DNA from: Lysobacterales bacterium
GTDB taxonomy: Bacteria; Pseudomonadota; Gammaproteobacteria; Xanthomonadales; SZUA-38
Reading direction: 5' to 3'
NCBI GenBank assembly: GCA_030065125.1
Contig: JASJDM010000037.1
Coordinates: 1-47,171 of the forward strand
DNA: 47,171 nt
The position numbers were made by a program, and so were the translations under genes. The stretch's first letter is position 1, and every line of letters begins with the position of its first letter. Of this stretch, positions 1-6,979 are shown piece by piece. The notes beneath the pieces were generated by a model, which saw only the letters and a program-made list of their open reading frames with translations, did no database searches and was not told the origin of the DNA.

Positions 1-605
1 CGGTCGTAGCGGGCATCTACGCCGGCCAGCTCGTGGGTGCTCTCGATGATAGTGGTGCCGTTGCTCTTGAGCTGGTCCAGCATGGCGTCCACCGGGCCGC
101 GGTGTTGCGCGTCCACACCCACCATGGGCTCGTCGGCCAGCAGCAAGGCGGGTTCGTGGATAGCGCCGCAGGCGATGCTGACCCGTCGCTGCATGCCGCC
201 GGACAGCCGGCTGACCGGTTCGTCGGCCCGGTTTTCCAGGTCGATCCACCCAAGGGAGGTGGCAACGCGAGCCCGACTCTCCTTGCGGGACAACCCCTGC
301 AGTCGGGCGAAGGCCTCCAGGTTCTCCCGGGCGGACAGCCGCGGGAACAGCGACATGCGCTGGGGGATAACGCCGATGTGCTGACGTCCGGCCCGATGAC
401 CTGGGCTGTGACCGGCGATACGCACCTGGCCCTGGTGTCCCGGAAGCTGGCCCGCAATGGCCCGCATCAGGGTGGACTTGCCGGCGCCGTTGGGGCCCAG
501 CAGCGCAACCCGCAGCCCGGCCTCCAGCTGCAAAGACAGGCCCTGCAGCACCGGGCGACCGCTCAGTTCGCAGTGCAGGTCCTGGATATGCAGCAGGGCG
601 TTCAT
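1..605 (-). CDS. ABC transporter ATP-binding protein (partial, 3' end outside window)
   Basis: Nucleotide-binding subunit of an ABC transporter. The minus-strand frame from ATG at 605 stays open to base 1, giving about 201 residues without a stop. It contains a Walker A motif (GPNGAGKST), a Q-loop region (VIPQRMSLFP), an ABC signature (LSGGMQRR) and a Walker B motif (ALLLADEP), in the usual order, so only the C-terminal end is missing. The ATG overlaps the stop of the upstream glycosyltransferase by 4 bp (ATGA), so the two are translationally coupled. The family (DrrA/CcmA-like) usually works with an ABC-2 permease, which would lie beyond the window edge. From context I infer that it exports or positions the carotenoid product or a related lipid; the substrate is not readable from the sequence. 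Confidence 0.85.
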   Translation of the reverse strand, partial: MNALLHIQDLHCELSGRPVLQGLSLQLEAGLRVALLGPNGAGKSTLMRAIAGQLPGHQGQVRIAGHSPGHRAGRQHIGVIPQRMSLFPRLSARENLEAFARLQGLSRKESRARVATSLGWIDLENRADEPVSRLSGGMQRRVSIACGAIHEPALLLADEPMVGVDAQHRGPVDAMLDQLKSNGTTIIESTHELAGVDARYD

Positions 606-1717
606 GCAGGCAGCCGGCCCTTCCAGGCAATGGGATTGCGGCTCTTGAACCGGAACAGGCCATACCACTGAATCATCACGATCAGCAGCATGCCCACCGG
701 ATGCAGCAGTACGCCGGACAGGTTCTGGCGGAACCGCAGCGCGCTAATGGCCCGAGCCACCAGTGAGAGCAATCCCGCTGCCAGGAACAGGCCCGTTTCA
801 GGCCGGCCCAGCAGCGCGCTCACCGCGGCGCCAACCCAGGGCAACACGTGCCCGCCCAGCAGCAGGGTGGTCCACACGCCGATGGCGCCCGGGGATCCCA
901 TACCCTCGTGGGCGTTCTTGGCAAAACCCTGCCAGACCTGGCTGAAGTCCTGGTACATGCGGCAGAACACCAGTCCGGTCAGGTCGGCCAGGTCGGAAAA
1001 ATAGCCCTTGCCGCGGAACGCCCGGGGCAAGGCCACGCCGTCCTGGATCTGGCTGCGAATCGCGCCGTGCCCGCCCACGTCCAGGTACGCCTCCCGCCGC
1101 GCCAGCACAAACTGGCCGACCCCGGCGGCAAACATGGGATGGCGGGTCAGGCGCACGCCAATCATGGGCAGGTAGCCCAGCAGCACCAGGTTGATCAGGG
1201 GAATGATCAATCGCTCACCCAGGCTGTGGGTGATCTGCTGGGGAACCCCGGACAACAGGTCGATGTCTCGGTTCTGGGCGTGCCCGGCCAGTCGCGAAAC
1301 GGCATCCTGGCTCAGGTGCACGTCGGCATCCTGGAACAGCAGCCAATGCCCGGTGGCCGCCTGCGCCAGTTGCGCGCAGGCGAAGTTCTTGCCCATCCAG
1401 CCGGCCGGCAGGGGCTTGCCCTGGATCAGCCGAACCCGGGAATCGTCGGCGGCCAGCCGTTGGACAATGGCGGCGGTGTCATCGGTGGATCCGTCATCCA
1501 GCACCACCACCTCGACATCTACGCCCTTGCTGTTCAGGGCTGCCATGATCGCCTGTTCAATGTTGTCCTGCTCGTTGCGCGCGGGAATCAGGATTGAGAC
1601 TTTCTCGATCGACAGGCCCGCAGGAGTTCGTGGTCTGCGGTAGAACAGCAGGTTGATCAGCAGCATGACCAGGGGCAGTGCCGCCAGAACCAGGCAGATG
1701 ATGACCAGCACATTCAT
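602..1717 (-). CDS. Family 2 glycosyltransferase, CrtQ-like (carotenoid glycosyltransferase)
   Basis: A 371-residue membrane-bound GT-A glycosyltransferase. Residues 1-25 form an N-terminal membrane segment. The GT2 core follows, with SILIPARNE near 41-49, DDGS at 74-77 and a DAD metal-binding motif at 130-132. Hydrophobic segments recur near 175-205 and 280-350. The C-terminal IAWKGR tail and the central FCRMYQ-like stretch recall staphylococcal CrtQ, which glucosylates a C30 carotenoid carboxylic acid (from memory of the family; alignment not run). ATGA overlaps join it both to the acyltransferase upstream and to the ABC ATPase downstream. Its place between an acyltransferase and two CrtI-type enzymes supports a carotenoid acceptor. 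A hopanoid or other lipid glycosyltransferase is the main alternative. Confidence 0.8.
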   Translation of the reverse strand: MNVLVIICLVLAALPLVMLLINLLFYRRPRTPAGLSIEKVSILIPARNEQDNIEQAIMAALNSKGVDVEVVVLDDGSTDDTAAIVQRLAADDSRVRLIQGKPLPAGWMGKNFACAQLAQAATGHWLLFQDADVHLSQDAVSRLAGHAQNRDIDLLSGVPQQITHSLGERLIIPLINLVLLGYLPMIGVRLTRHPMFAAGVGQFVLARREAYLDVGGHGAIRSQIQDGVALPRAFRGKGYFSDLADLTGLVFCRMYQDFSQVWQGFAKNAHEGMGSPGAIGVWTTLLLGGHVLPWVGAAVSALLGRPETGLFLAAGLLSLVARAISALRFRQNLSGVLLHPVGMLLIVMIQWYGLFRFKSRNPIAWKGRLPA

Positions 1718-2523
1718 TGGGGACTACCTCCAGGACGAGCTTCGTGGGAAGGATCAAACGATCGCCCCTGGCTCCAGGCTTTCAGGCGCCGCAGCAGATC
1801 GTAGCTGCCGCCTACACCGCGGCGGCCATCAATCAGAGTTTCGAACTGCGCCGGATCCCGGGTTTGGGCCAGCTCGGACAGGCAGTCCATGGTGTCGGTC
1901 AACATGCCGGTGGCGTGCTCCAACAGCTCCGCCGGCCGGCTGCTTCGCCGATGTGGTCCACCCAGGTCAACCTCCCCGAAACGGATCAGTGCCTCGGGCC
2001 GCCGCTCGTTCCAGAACGGATACTCCAGGGCCACAGGAACCACCGGCACATCGGGAAAGCGCCGCATCAGGTGGGCAATGCCGGCCTGCAGCTTCAAGGG
2101 ACGGCTGCGCGAATCGACAAACTCGCCCTGGACGGTCATGCCCAGGGCCTGGTTGTCGGCGAATATGGCCTCTGCCGAGCGCATGAACGCCCGGATGGAG
2201 CTGGGAGACTCGCTGTCCAGGGGGAGCAGGCCCAGCCGCCCCAGGATGGGGTACTTCGTCAGTGCCTCGGCGTCGATGGGCCCATAGCAGCGACGGCCCG
2301 GAAACATCAGCTCACCCATCAGCAGCAGGGTGATTGGGTCCCACCAGGATGGGTGGTTGGAGATCACCACCACGGGCCGATCCACCGGTACTTCCGGAAT
2401 GCCGTCCCTGGCAATCCGGACGCCGTTGAAGTTCTTGCGAAAGAACCGGTGCAGGAAGCGGATAAACCCGCGCTGCAGAAACGGCGTGTAGGGCGGTAAG
2501 GCCGTCATCGGCTGATGGGTCAA
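1714..2523 (-). CDS. PlsC-type acyltransferase in carotenoid operon
   Basis: A 269-residue protein of the lysophospholipid/glycerol-phosphate acyltransferase fold. The catalytic HX4D motif is NHPSWWD with H57 and D62. The usual FPEG block is replaced by a VQGEF-type sequence (followed by DSRSRP), so it belongs to a divergent subgroup. A VPVVPVALEY segment matches the late conserved block. In C30 carotenoid pathways the last step is fatty acylation of the sugar; Staphylococcus uses the unrelated CrtO, while other bacteria use PlsC-like enzymes near the glycosyltransferase. I infer the same role here. It overlaps its upstream desaturase and downstream glycosyltransferase genes by 4 bp each. Confidence 0.8.
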   Translation of the reverse strand: MTHQPMTALPPYTPFLQRGFIRFLHRFFRKNFNGVRIARDGIPEVPVDRPVVVISNHPSWWDPITLLLMGELMFPGRRCYGPIDAEALTKYPILGRLGLLPLDSESPSSIRAFMRSAEAIFADNQALGMTVQGEFVDSRSRPLKLQAGIAHLMRRFPDVPVVPVALEYPFWNERRPEALIRFGEVDLGGPHRRSSRPAELLEHATGMLTDTMDCLSELAQTRDPAQFETLIDGRRGVGGSYDLLRRLKAWSQGRSFDPSHEARPGGSPQ

Positions 2524-4049
2524 GCGACCTGTGAGCGCGACTGGCTGGCGTCCTGGTCCAGCGAGTCAGCGGCAATCCAGCCCGACATCAGCGCCATGGG
2601 CATACCCGGTCCCGGATGGGCCGATCCGCCGGCCAGGTAAAGACCCTCAACGTCAAGGCTGCGGTTGGACGGCTTGAAGGCGCCAACAAACTTGCCGTGG
2701 CTGGCGAGGCCGTAAATGGCGCCGTTGAGCACCCGGTAGCGATCGTGGATGTCCTGGGGTGTCAGCACCTTCTCAAACACGATGCGCTCTTCCAGGTCCG
2801 GCATGCCGCCGCAGGTCTTGAGCTTGTCCAGGATCACCTGGCGGTACTCCGGCAGCATCTCGCCCCAGTCCTGGCCTTCGCGCAGGTAGGGCGTGTGCAC
2901 CAGCACGTACAGGGCTTCGCCGCCTTCCGGCGCGGTGCCCGGCTCCGTGCGGGCCGTGGCTGCCAGGTAGCAGCTGGGGTCCGGGGCCGGTATGCCCTGC
3001 TTGTAGATAGCATCGAACTCCGCTTCTGGATCTTCCGAGAACACGAAGTTGTGGTGCAGCAGGTGGTCGTATGCCTTGTTCAGGCCCAGGTACAGCACCA
3101 CGCCGGAGCAGGCCGGCTCGTAGTCGCGGCGCTTGCCGAAGGCTTTAGCGGCCGTGCCGCCCACCAGTTCGTTCAGGGTGCGCACGCTGTCCATGTTGGA
3201 AACCACCGTGTCAGCCTTAAACTCGTCGCCGTCGGTGGTGCGCACGCCGGTGACCCTGCCACGCTCAACCAGTATCTTCTCCACCTGACAGCTGGTGCGA
3301 AACTCGACGCCCAGCTCGGTGGCCAGTCTCTCCAGGGCTTCCGGCACCGCCCGGGTGCCGCCGATGGGATACCACACGCCCTCGGCCAGCTGCATGTGGG
3401 CGATGCCGCACAGCACTGCCGGTGAGCCGTAGGGTGAAGAGCCCACGTACTGGGTGAAGTGGTCCAGCATCTGGGCTGCACGGTGATCCGGCACGTGGGA
3501 ACGCACGATGCTGGCCACGGAGCGGCCCATGTTGAGGTCCACCAGGTCTTTCAGAGTGGACAGTTTGAAGGTGTCCTTGCCGTTGAAGGCATCCTTGACG
3601 CTGTCCAGGGCACGCCAGAAGAAGAACTTGTCGGAAATCCGGGACAGCCGCTCGGACAGGTCTACGAAGCGTCGGTAACCCTCGGCGTCCCGTTGTTTGC
3701 CGGTGAACTGCTCCAGGGTGTCCGACATCTCATCCACGTTCTCTTTGAGATCGAGCACGCTACCGTCCTCGAAGAAGCAGCGCCACTGGGGGTCCAGGCG
3801 GACCAGATCCAGGTAGTCTTCAATCCTGCGGCCCGACTCGGCGAAGATTCGCTCGATCACCCGGGGCACGGTCAGGATGGTGGGGCCCATATCGAAGCGA
3901 AAGCCTTCTTCCTCCCACACCGCGGCCTTGCCGCCGAGCCAGGGGTTGGCTTCCAGCAGCTGGACCTTGTGTCCGCGTGCCGCCAGGGTGCAGGCCGCAG
4001 CCAGTCCGCCCAGACCGCCGCCAATGATGATTGTGTTCTCTGTTTTCAT
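2520..4049 (-). CDS. CrtI-family carotenoid desaturase/oxidase (first of two paralogues by position)
   Basis: A 509-residue FAD-dependent amine-oxidase-fold enzyme of the phytoene desaturase family. An N-terminal dinucleotide-binding motif GGGLGG occurs at residues 10-15, followed by an E-x-x-x-x-x-GGK segment. A typical C-terminal FAD motif reads YLAGGSAHPGPGMPMALMSG. In C30 pathways CrtN desaturates dehydrosqualene and CrtP/CrtNb oxidises the terminal methyl group; family membership is clear, but which of these this enzyme does cannot be assigned by eye. The gene is 25 bp downstream of the other CrtI paralogue and overlaps the acyltransferase by 4 bp. No squalene- or phytoene-synthase gene (crtM/crtB) is in the window, so the substrate supply must be elsewhere. 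Confidence 0.88.
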   Translation of the reverse strand: MKTENTIIIGGGLGGLAAACTLAARGHKVQLLEANPWLGGKAAVWEEEGFRFDMGPTILTVPRVIERIFAESGRRIEDYLDLVRLDPQWRCFFEDGSVLDLKENVDEMSDTLEQFTGKQRDAEGYRRFVDLSERLSRISDKFFFWRALDSVKDAFNGKDTFKLSTLKDLVDLNMGRSVASIVRSHVPDHRAAQMLDHFTQYVGSSPYGSPAVLCGIAHMQLAEGVWYPIGGTRAVPEALERLATELGVEFRTSCQVEKILVERGRVTGVRTTDGDEFKADTVVSNMDSVRTLNELVGGTAAKAFGKRRDYEPACSGVVLYLGLNKAYDHLLHHNFVFSEDPEAEFDAIYKQGIPAPDPSCYLAATARTEPGTAPEGGEALYVLVHTPYLREGQDWGEMLPEYRQVILDKLKTCGGMPDLEERIVFEKVLTPQDIHDRYRVLNGAIYGLASHGKFVGAFKPSNRSLDVEGLYLAGGSAHPGPGMPMALMSGWIAADSLDQDASQSRSQVA

Positions 4050-4073
4050 GGTGTCCTCCTCGGAACTCTTGTG

Positions 4074-5735
4074 TCAGTCGTCCAGGGCCTGGCGATGCAT
4101 GCCACCCAGACCGGCGCCCAGGCTGCTGCTCTGCGACGGTGCACTGCTGTGAATAATGTGCGCCTGGGGCGCACGCGCCTGCTCCAACTGCAGGTCTTCT
4201 GTCATCAGGTCAGCCGTGATCTGGGCTGACTGGAAAATCACCGGCAGGCCGCTGCCCGGGTGGGTGCCGCCACCGGTGAGGTAGACCCCTTCCAGGTCTT
4301 CGAAGCGGTTGCGGGGGCGCAGGCTCAGCATCTGGTCCAGGCCGTGGGCCAGGCTGAATGTCGCGCCCCGGTAAAGGTTCATCTCGCCTTCCCAGTCCCG
4401 GGGGGTGATGCAGTGTTCCACCCGGATGCGTTCGCGCAGACCTTCCAGTCCGAGCCGCTGTTCGAGCTGGTCCAGGGTCTGCTCCCGGAACTGCGCCTGG
4501 GCCGTGCCCCAATCAATGGACTCGTGCATGTGGGGCACCGGCACCAGCACGTACAGGGTGCTGTGTCCGTCGGGCGCCATGCTGGGGTCTGTGATGCAGG
4601 GGTTCTGCACGTAGAACGACGGGTTCTCCGTCAATCGGTAGTTCTTTTCAATGTCCTGCAGGTGCTGCTCGTAGCCTTCGGCCAGGTAGATGGTGTGGTG
4701 GGCCAGGTCGTCGTAGTGGCCCTCGATGCCCAAGTACATCATGAATGTGGAGCAGGAATACTTTTTCTTCTCGAGCTTCTTGTCGGTCCAGCGCTTGCGC
4801 ACGTGGTTGGGCACCAGGGATTCCATGGCCCGGGCAAAGTCCGCGTTGATCACCAGGGCGTCTGCGCTGTGCTCTCCATTGTCGGTGAGGATGCCGGTGG
4901 CGCGCTTGCCGTCCATGATGACGCGCCGCACCGGCGTGTCCAGGTGAATTCGTACGCCCATTTCCCGGGCCACCCGGGCCATGGCCTCGGTGACGGCACC
5001 GCAGCCGCCCACCGGGTGGAAGACGCCGTACTCGTACTCCAGGAACGCCAGGATCGTGAACAGGCTGGGGCAGCGGAACGGCGACATGCCCAGATACTTG
5101 CTCTGAAACGAGAACGCCAGGCGGATGCGGGGATCGGAAAAATAGCGCTTGAGGTCCTTGTCCACGCTGTTCCAGGGCCGAAGCAGGGGCATCAGCGAGG
5201 CCAGGGGGAGCTTGAGCACGTCCATGTGGCTGAGGAACGGCTGCTCCAGGATCGGCCGAAACGCTTCCAGCTTGTCCCGGTTCTCCGCGACGTATCGCTC
5301 CAGACCGTTGGCGTCCTCGGGGCTGATTTTCGCCACTTCTGCCTGGGTTTTCTCGATGTCGCAGGCGGCGTCGATGAAACCTCCCTGCTCGAAAACGAGG
5401 CGGTAGTTGGGGTCCAGCCGGATCAGGTCCACCTCTTCGTGCAGGGATCGGCCACATTCTTCGAATATTCCCTCCAGCACTTCCGGGAACAGAAAGAAGG
5501 TCGGGCCGCGGTCGAACTTGAAGCCGTCGATGTCCATGATGGAGGTTCGGCCCCCCACCTGGTCGGCCCGCTCGTACAAATCCACCTCGACGCCCCTGGA
5601 CGCCAGCAGCATGGCCGTGGCCAGGCCACCCGGGCCTGCCCCGATGATGATGGCGTTGTTCTTGCGCCCGAGGTTGCTCAACACCTCCGCCGAGGCGCCC
5701 AGGGTTGAGCCCGAGTTGTGCTGGTCTAGTCTCAT
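4074..5735 (-). CDS. CrtI-family carotenoid desaturase/oxidase (operon-leading paralogue)
   Basis: Start set at ATG 5735 (553 residues). An upstream GTG at 5768 is in frame but less likely, because GGAG lies about 11 bases before 5735. An N-terminal extension of about 28 residues precedes the FAD-binding motif GAGPGG at 32-37 and the E-R-x-x-x-x-GGR segment. The C-terminal motif reads YLTGGGTHPGSGLP, typical of CrtI/CrtN. A further ~45-residue low-complexity tail rich in Ala, Gln and Ser follows the FAD domain. It is the first gene of the operon and should be paired functionally with the neighbouring paralogue, one acting as desaturase and the other as desaturase or terminal oxidase. A 9-residue ORF overlaps the start (see separate entry). 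Confidence 0.87.
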   Translation of the reverse strand: MRLDQHNSGSTLGASAEVLSNLGRKNNAIIIGAGPGGLATAMLLASRGVEVDLYERADQVGGRTSIMDIDGFKFDRGPTFFLFPEVLEGIFEECGRSLHEEVDLIRLDPNYRLVFEQGGFIDAACDIEKTQAEVAKISPEDANGLERYVAENRDKLEAFRPILEQPFLSHMDVLKLPLASLMPLLRPWNSVDKDLKRYFSDPRIRLAFSFQSKYLGMSPFRCPSLFTILAFLEYEYGVFHPVGGCGAVTEAMARVAREMGVRIHLDTPVRRVIMDGKRATGILTDNGEHSADALVINADFARAMESLVPNHVRKRWTDKKLEKKKYSCSTFMMYLGIEGHYDDLAHHTIYLAEGYEQHLQDIEKNYRLTENPSFYVQNPCITDPSMAPDGHSTLYVLVPVPHMHESIDWGTAQAQFREQTLDQLEQRLGLEGLRERIRVEHCITPRDWEGEMNLYRGATFSLAHGLDQMLSLRPRNRFEDLEGVYLTGGGTHPGSGLPVIFQSAQITADLMTEDLQLEQARAPQAHIIHSSAPSQSSSLGAGLGGMHRQALDD

Positions 5736-5761
5736 GATTGTGTCCGCTCCACGGCTTTCAT
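5732..5761 (-). other. Possible 9-codon leader ORF overlapping the desaturase start
   Basis: On the minus strand an ATG at 5761 opens a frame of nine codons (MKAVERTQS) whose TGA at 5734-5732 overlaps the ATG of the desaturase as ATGA. The purine-rich GGAG used by the desaturase lies inside it. Such minimal overlapping ORFs can couple translation, but one this short can also arise by chance. Confidence 0.2.
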
Positions 5762-5950
5762 GTTTCACGCAGCAAGATAGGACTGACTTTGTGAACAGGC
5801 CGTTGAAATACAGTGGAAAAAGCGAGAGGAAAGCGGCGCTGCTTTCACCAGCGGTCCGATTTTCGCACCAGCGGACAGCTCGCCGCCGTGTGCTGATTCC
5901 AAAAAAGGCCTGAATCGACTGGCGAAAAATGTTGGTTAAGGGGGCGTGAC

Positions 5951-5975
5951 AAAAAAAACACGCCCTGAGGCGTGT
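5951..5975 (-). terminator. Rho-independent terminator (minus strand)
   Basis: A seven-bp perfect stem (ACACGCC with GGCGTGT), four-base loop, followed on the minus strand by seven consecutive T. It faces away from the carotenoid promoter region and would terminate a leftward transcript before it enters the carotenoid operon. Confidence 0.65.
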
Positions 5976-6045
5976 AATGTGCTCCCGGTATTCCGGGTCA
6001 CATAACGCAGGCGACCCTGAAAGGTCGAAGCGGCACTTTTGTGAA
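5951..6045 (-). ncRNA. Candidate small RNA with three stem-loops and an intrinsic terminator
   Basis: Read on the minus strand, three stem-loops follow one another with short gaps. They are CGACC/GGTCG (6027-6012), ATGTG plus CCCGG paired with CCGGG plus CACAT (6003-5977), and ACACGCC/GGCGTGT (5975-5958), the last followed directly by seven U. This is the usual shape of a bacterial sRNA 3' end. No minus-strand gene upstream needs this terminator, because the neighbouring gene at 6122 runs the other way. The 5' end near 6045 is a guess; a weak TTGGCA and TATTCA pair with 14-bp spacing lies at 6067-6042. It could instead be the end of an unknown antisense transcript. Confidence 0.4.
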
Positions 6046-6121
6046 TACGCAACGCGGAGTTTGCCAACAGCAGGCTGCTGCTTCCTGGAGACCCGGCGTA
6101 CGCGACTGTTTTTCGGCTTGG

Positions 6122-6811
6122 ATGCTTGAAGATATGCTCAATGGACCTGTGAAAACATCGCAAGTTGCCGCCCGAACCGGGCTTTACCTGCTGCTTTTCG
6201 CAGTAGTGGGCGCGCTTCCGGTTGTCGATGTATCGATCGGCTTGTTTCACAACAGCCAGTACTTTTCCGAATATTCACTGGTGGAGTTGACCCAATCGGC
6301 GGTCCTGACCTTCAGCATCCTGGCCGCAGTGGTCATTACCCGCAGGCACCTCCTGCCCTACCTGGGTTTCCTGCTGGCAGCGTTACTGCTATGCGCCTTG
6401 ATCCGGGAATTCGACTTCCTGCTGGACCGCGGCTTTGAAGGACTGTGGGAACTCGGCGTCACGACGGTGCTGCTGTGTACTGCCCTTTACCTGGTGCCAA
6501 ACCGCAAAACCCTGCAGAGCGAGCTGGCGTTCCTGGCTACTCATTTCTCCTTTGGCATCATGCTGGCCGGCTTTGCCGTGACCGCCGGATTTTCCCGCAT
6601 GTTTGGACGGGGTTCTTTCTGGCAGGATCTGATGGGGGCCACCTACGACCGCTCGGTAAAAAACTACGCCGAGGAGGGCGTTGAACTGGCGGGTTACGTC
6701 CTGCTCATGGCCGGCGTGATTGAGTTTTCCATTGCTGCAGTGCGCCACTTTGGGCTCAGTCCTGAACGGGTCACGGGGTCTCGACGCCCCAGTCCGGCAT
6801 CCCGATCCTGA
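6122..6811 (+). CDS. Multi-pass membrane protein of unknown function
   Basis: About 229 residues from ATG 6122; a GTG at 6041 and an ATG at 6134 are also in frame, and no start has a good ribosome-binding site. The sequence shows roughly six hydrophobic segments: TGLYLLLFAVVGALPVVDV, AVLTFSILAAVVI, LLPYLGFLLAALLLCALI, LGVTTVLLCTALYLV, the FSFGIMLAGFAVTAGF stretch and a last one near LAGYVLLMAGVIEFSIAAV. A polar stretch, SRMFGRGSFWQDL, sits between the last two. I do not recognise a family. It lies alone between the divergent carotenoid operon and the DUF748 gene and is read in the same direction as the latter. Confidence 0.65.
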   Translation: MLEDMLNGPVKTSQVAARTGLYLLLFAVVGALPVVDVSIGLFHNSQYFSEYSLVELTQSAVLTFSILAAVVITRRHLLPYLGFLLAALLLCALIREFDFLLDRGFEGLWELGVTTVLLCTALYLVPNRKTLQSELAFLATHFSFGIMLAGFAVTAGFSRMFGRGSFWQDLMGATYDRSVKNYAEEGVELAGYVLLMAGVIEFSIAAVRHFGLSPERVTGSRRPSPASRS

Positions 6812-6979
6812 TGCCGCGCGGGACGGCCTGTCCCGTGTGTCTGCCGCCGCCGCTTGTCGCCAATCGTGACAACTTGTCACGACGTCGTTGCATGTTCATA
6901 TTCCGTGCTGATAATGGCGTTTTGAATTGCCAGGGAAGGAAAAACCGTCAGAACAAAAATCGCCATAGCCGTCACCGCC

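Larger units (their letters stand above)
5736..6121. other. Intergenic region between divergent genes
   Basis: About 385 bp without a convincing gene, separating the leftward carotenoid operon from the rightward membrane protein. It must contain promoters for both. I could not assign a clear -35/-10 pair by eye. Three consecutive hairpins at 5958-6027 are annotated separately as a candidate small RNA. The stretch 5770-5940 shows no recognisable element. A 104-codon minus-strand frame through this region has no family features and runs through the hairpins. Confidence 0.6.

Noticed and set aside
4260..5708. 482-codon plus-strand ORF opposite the desaturase
   Set aside because: Fully antisense to a recognised CrtI-family gene, with composition typical of a shadow frame.
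5936..6250. 104-codon minus-strand ORF
   Set aside because: It runs through three hairpins and a terminator and has no recognisable features.
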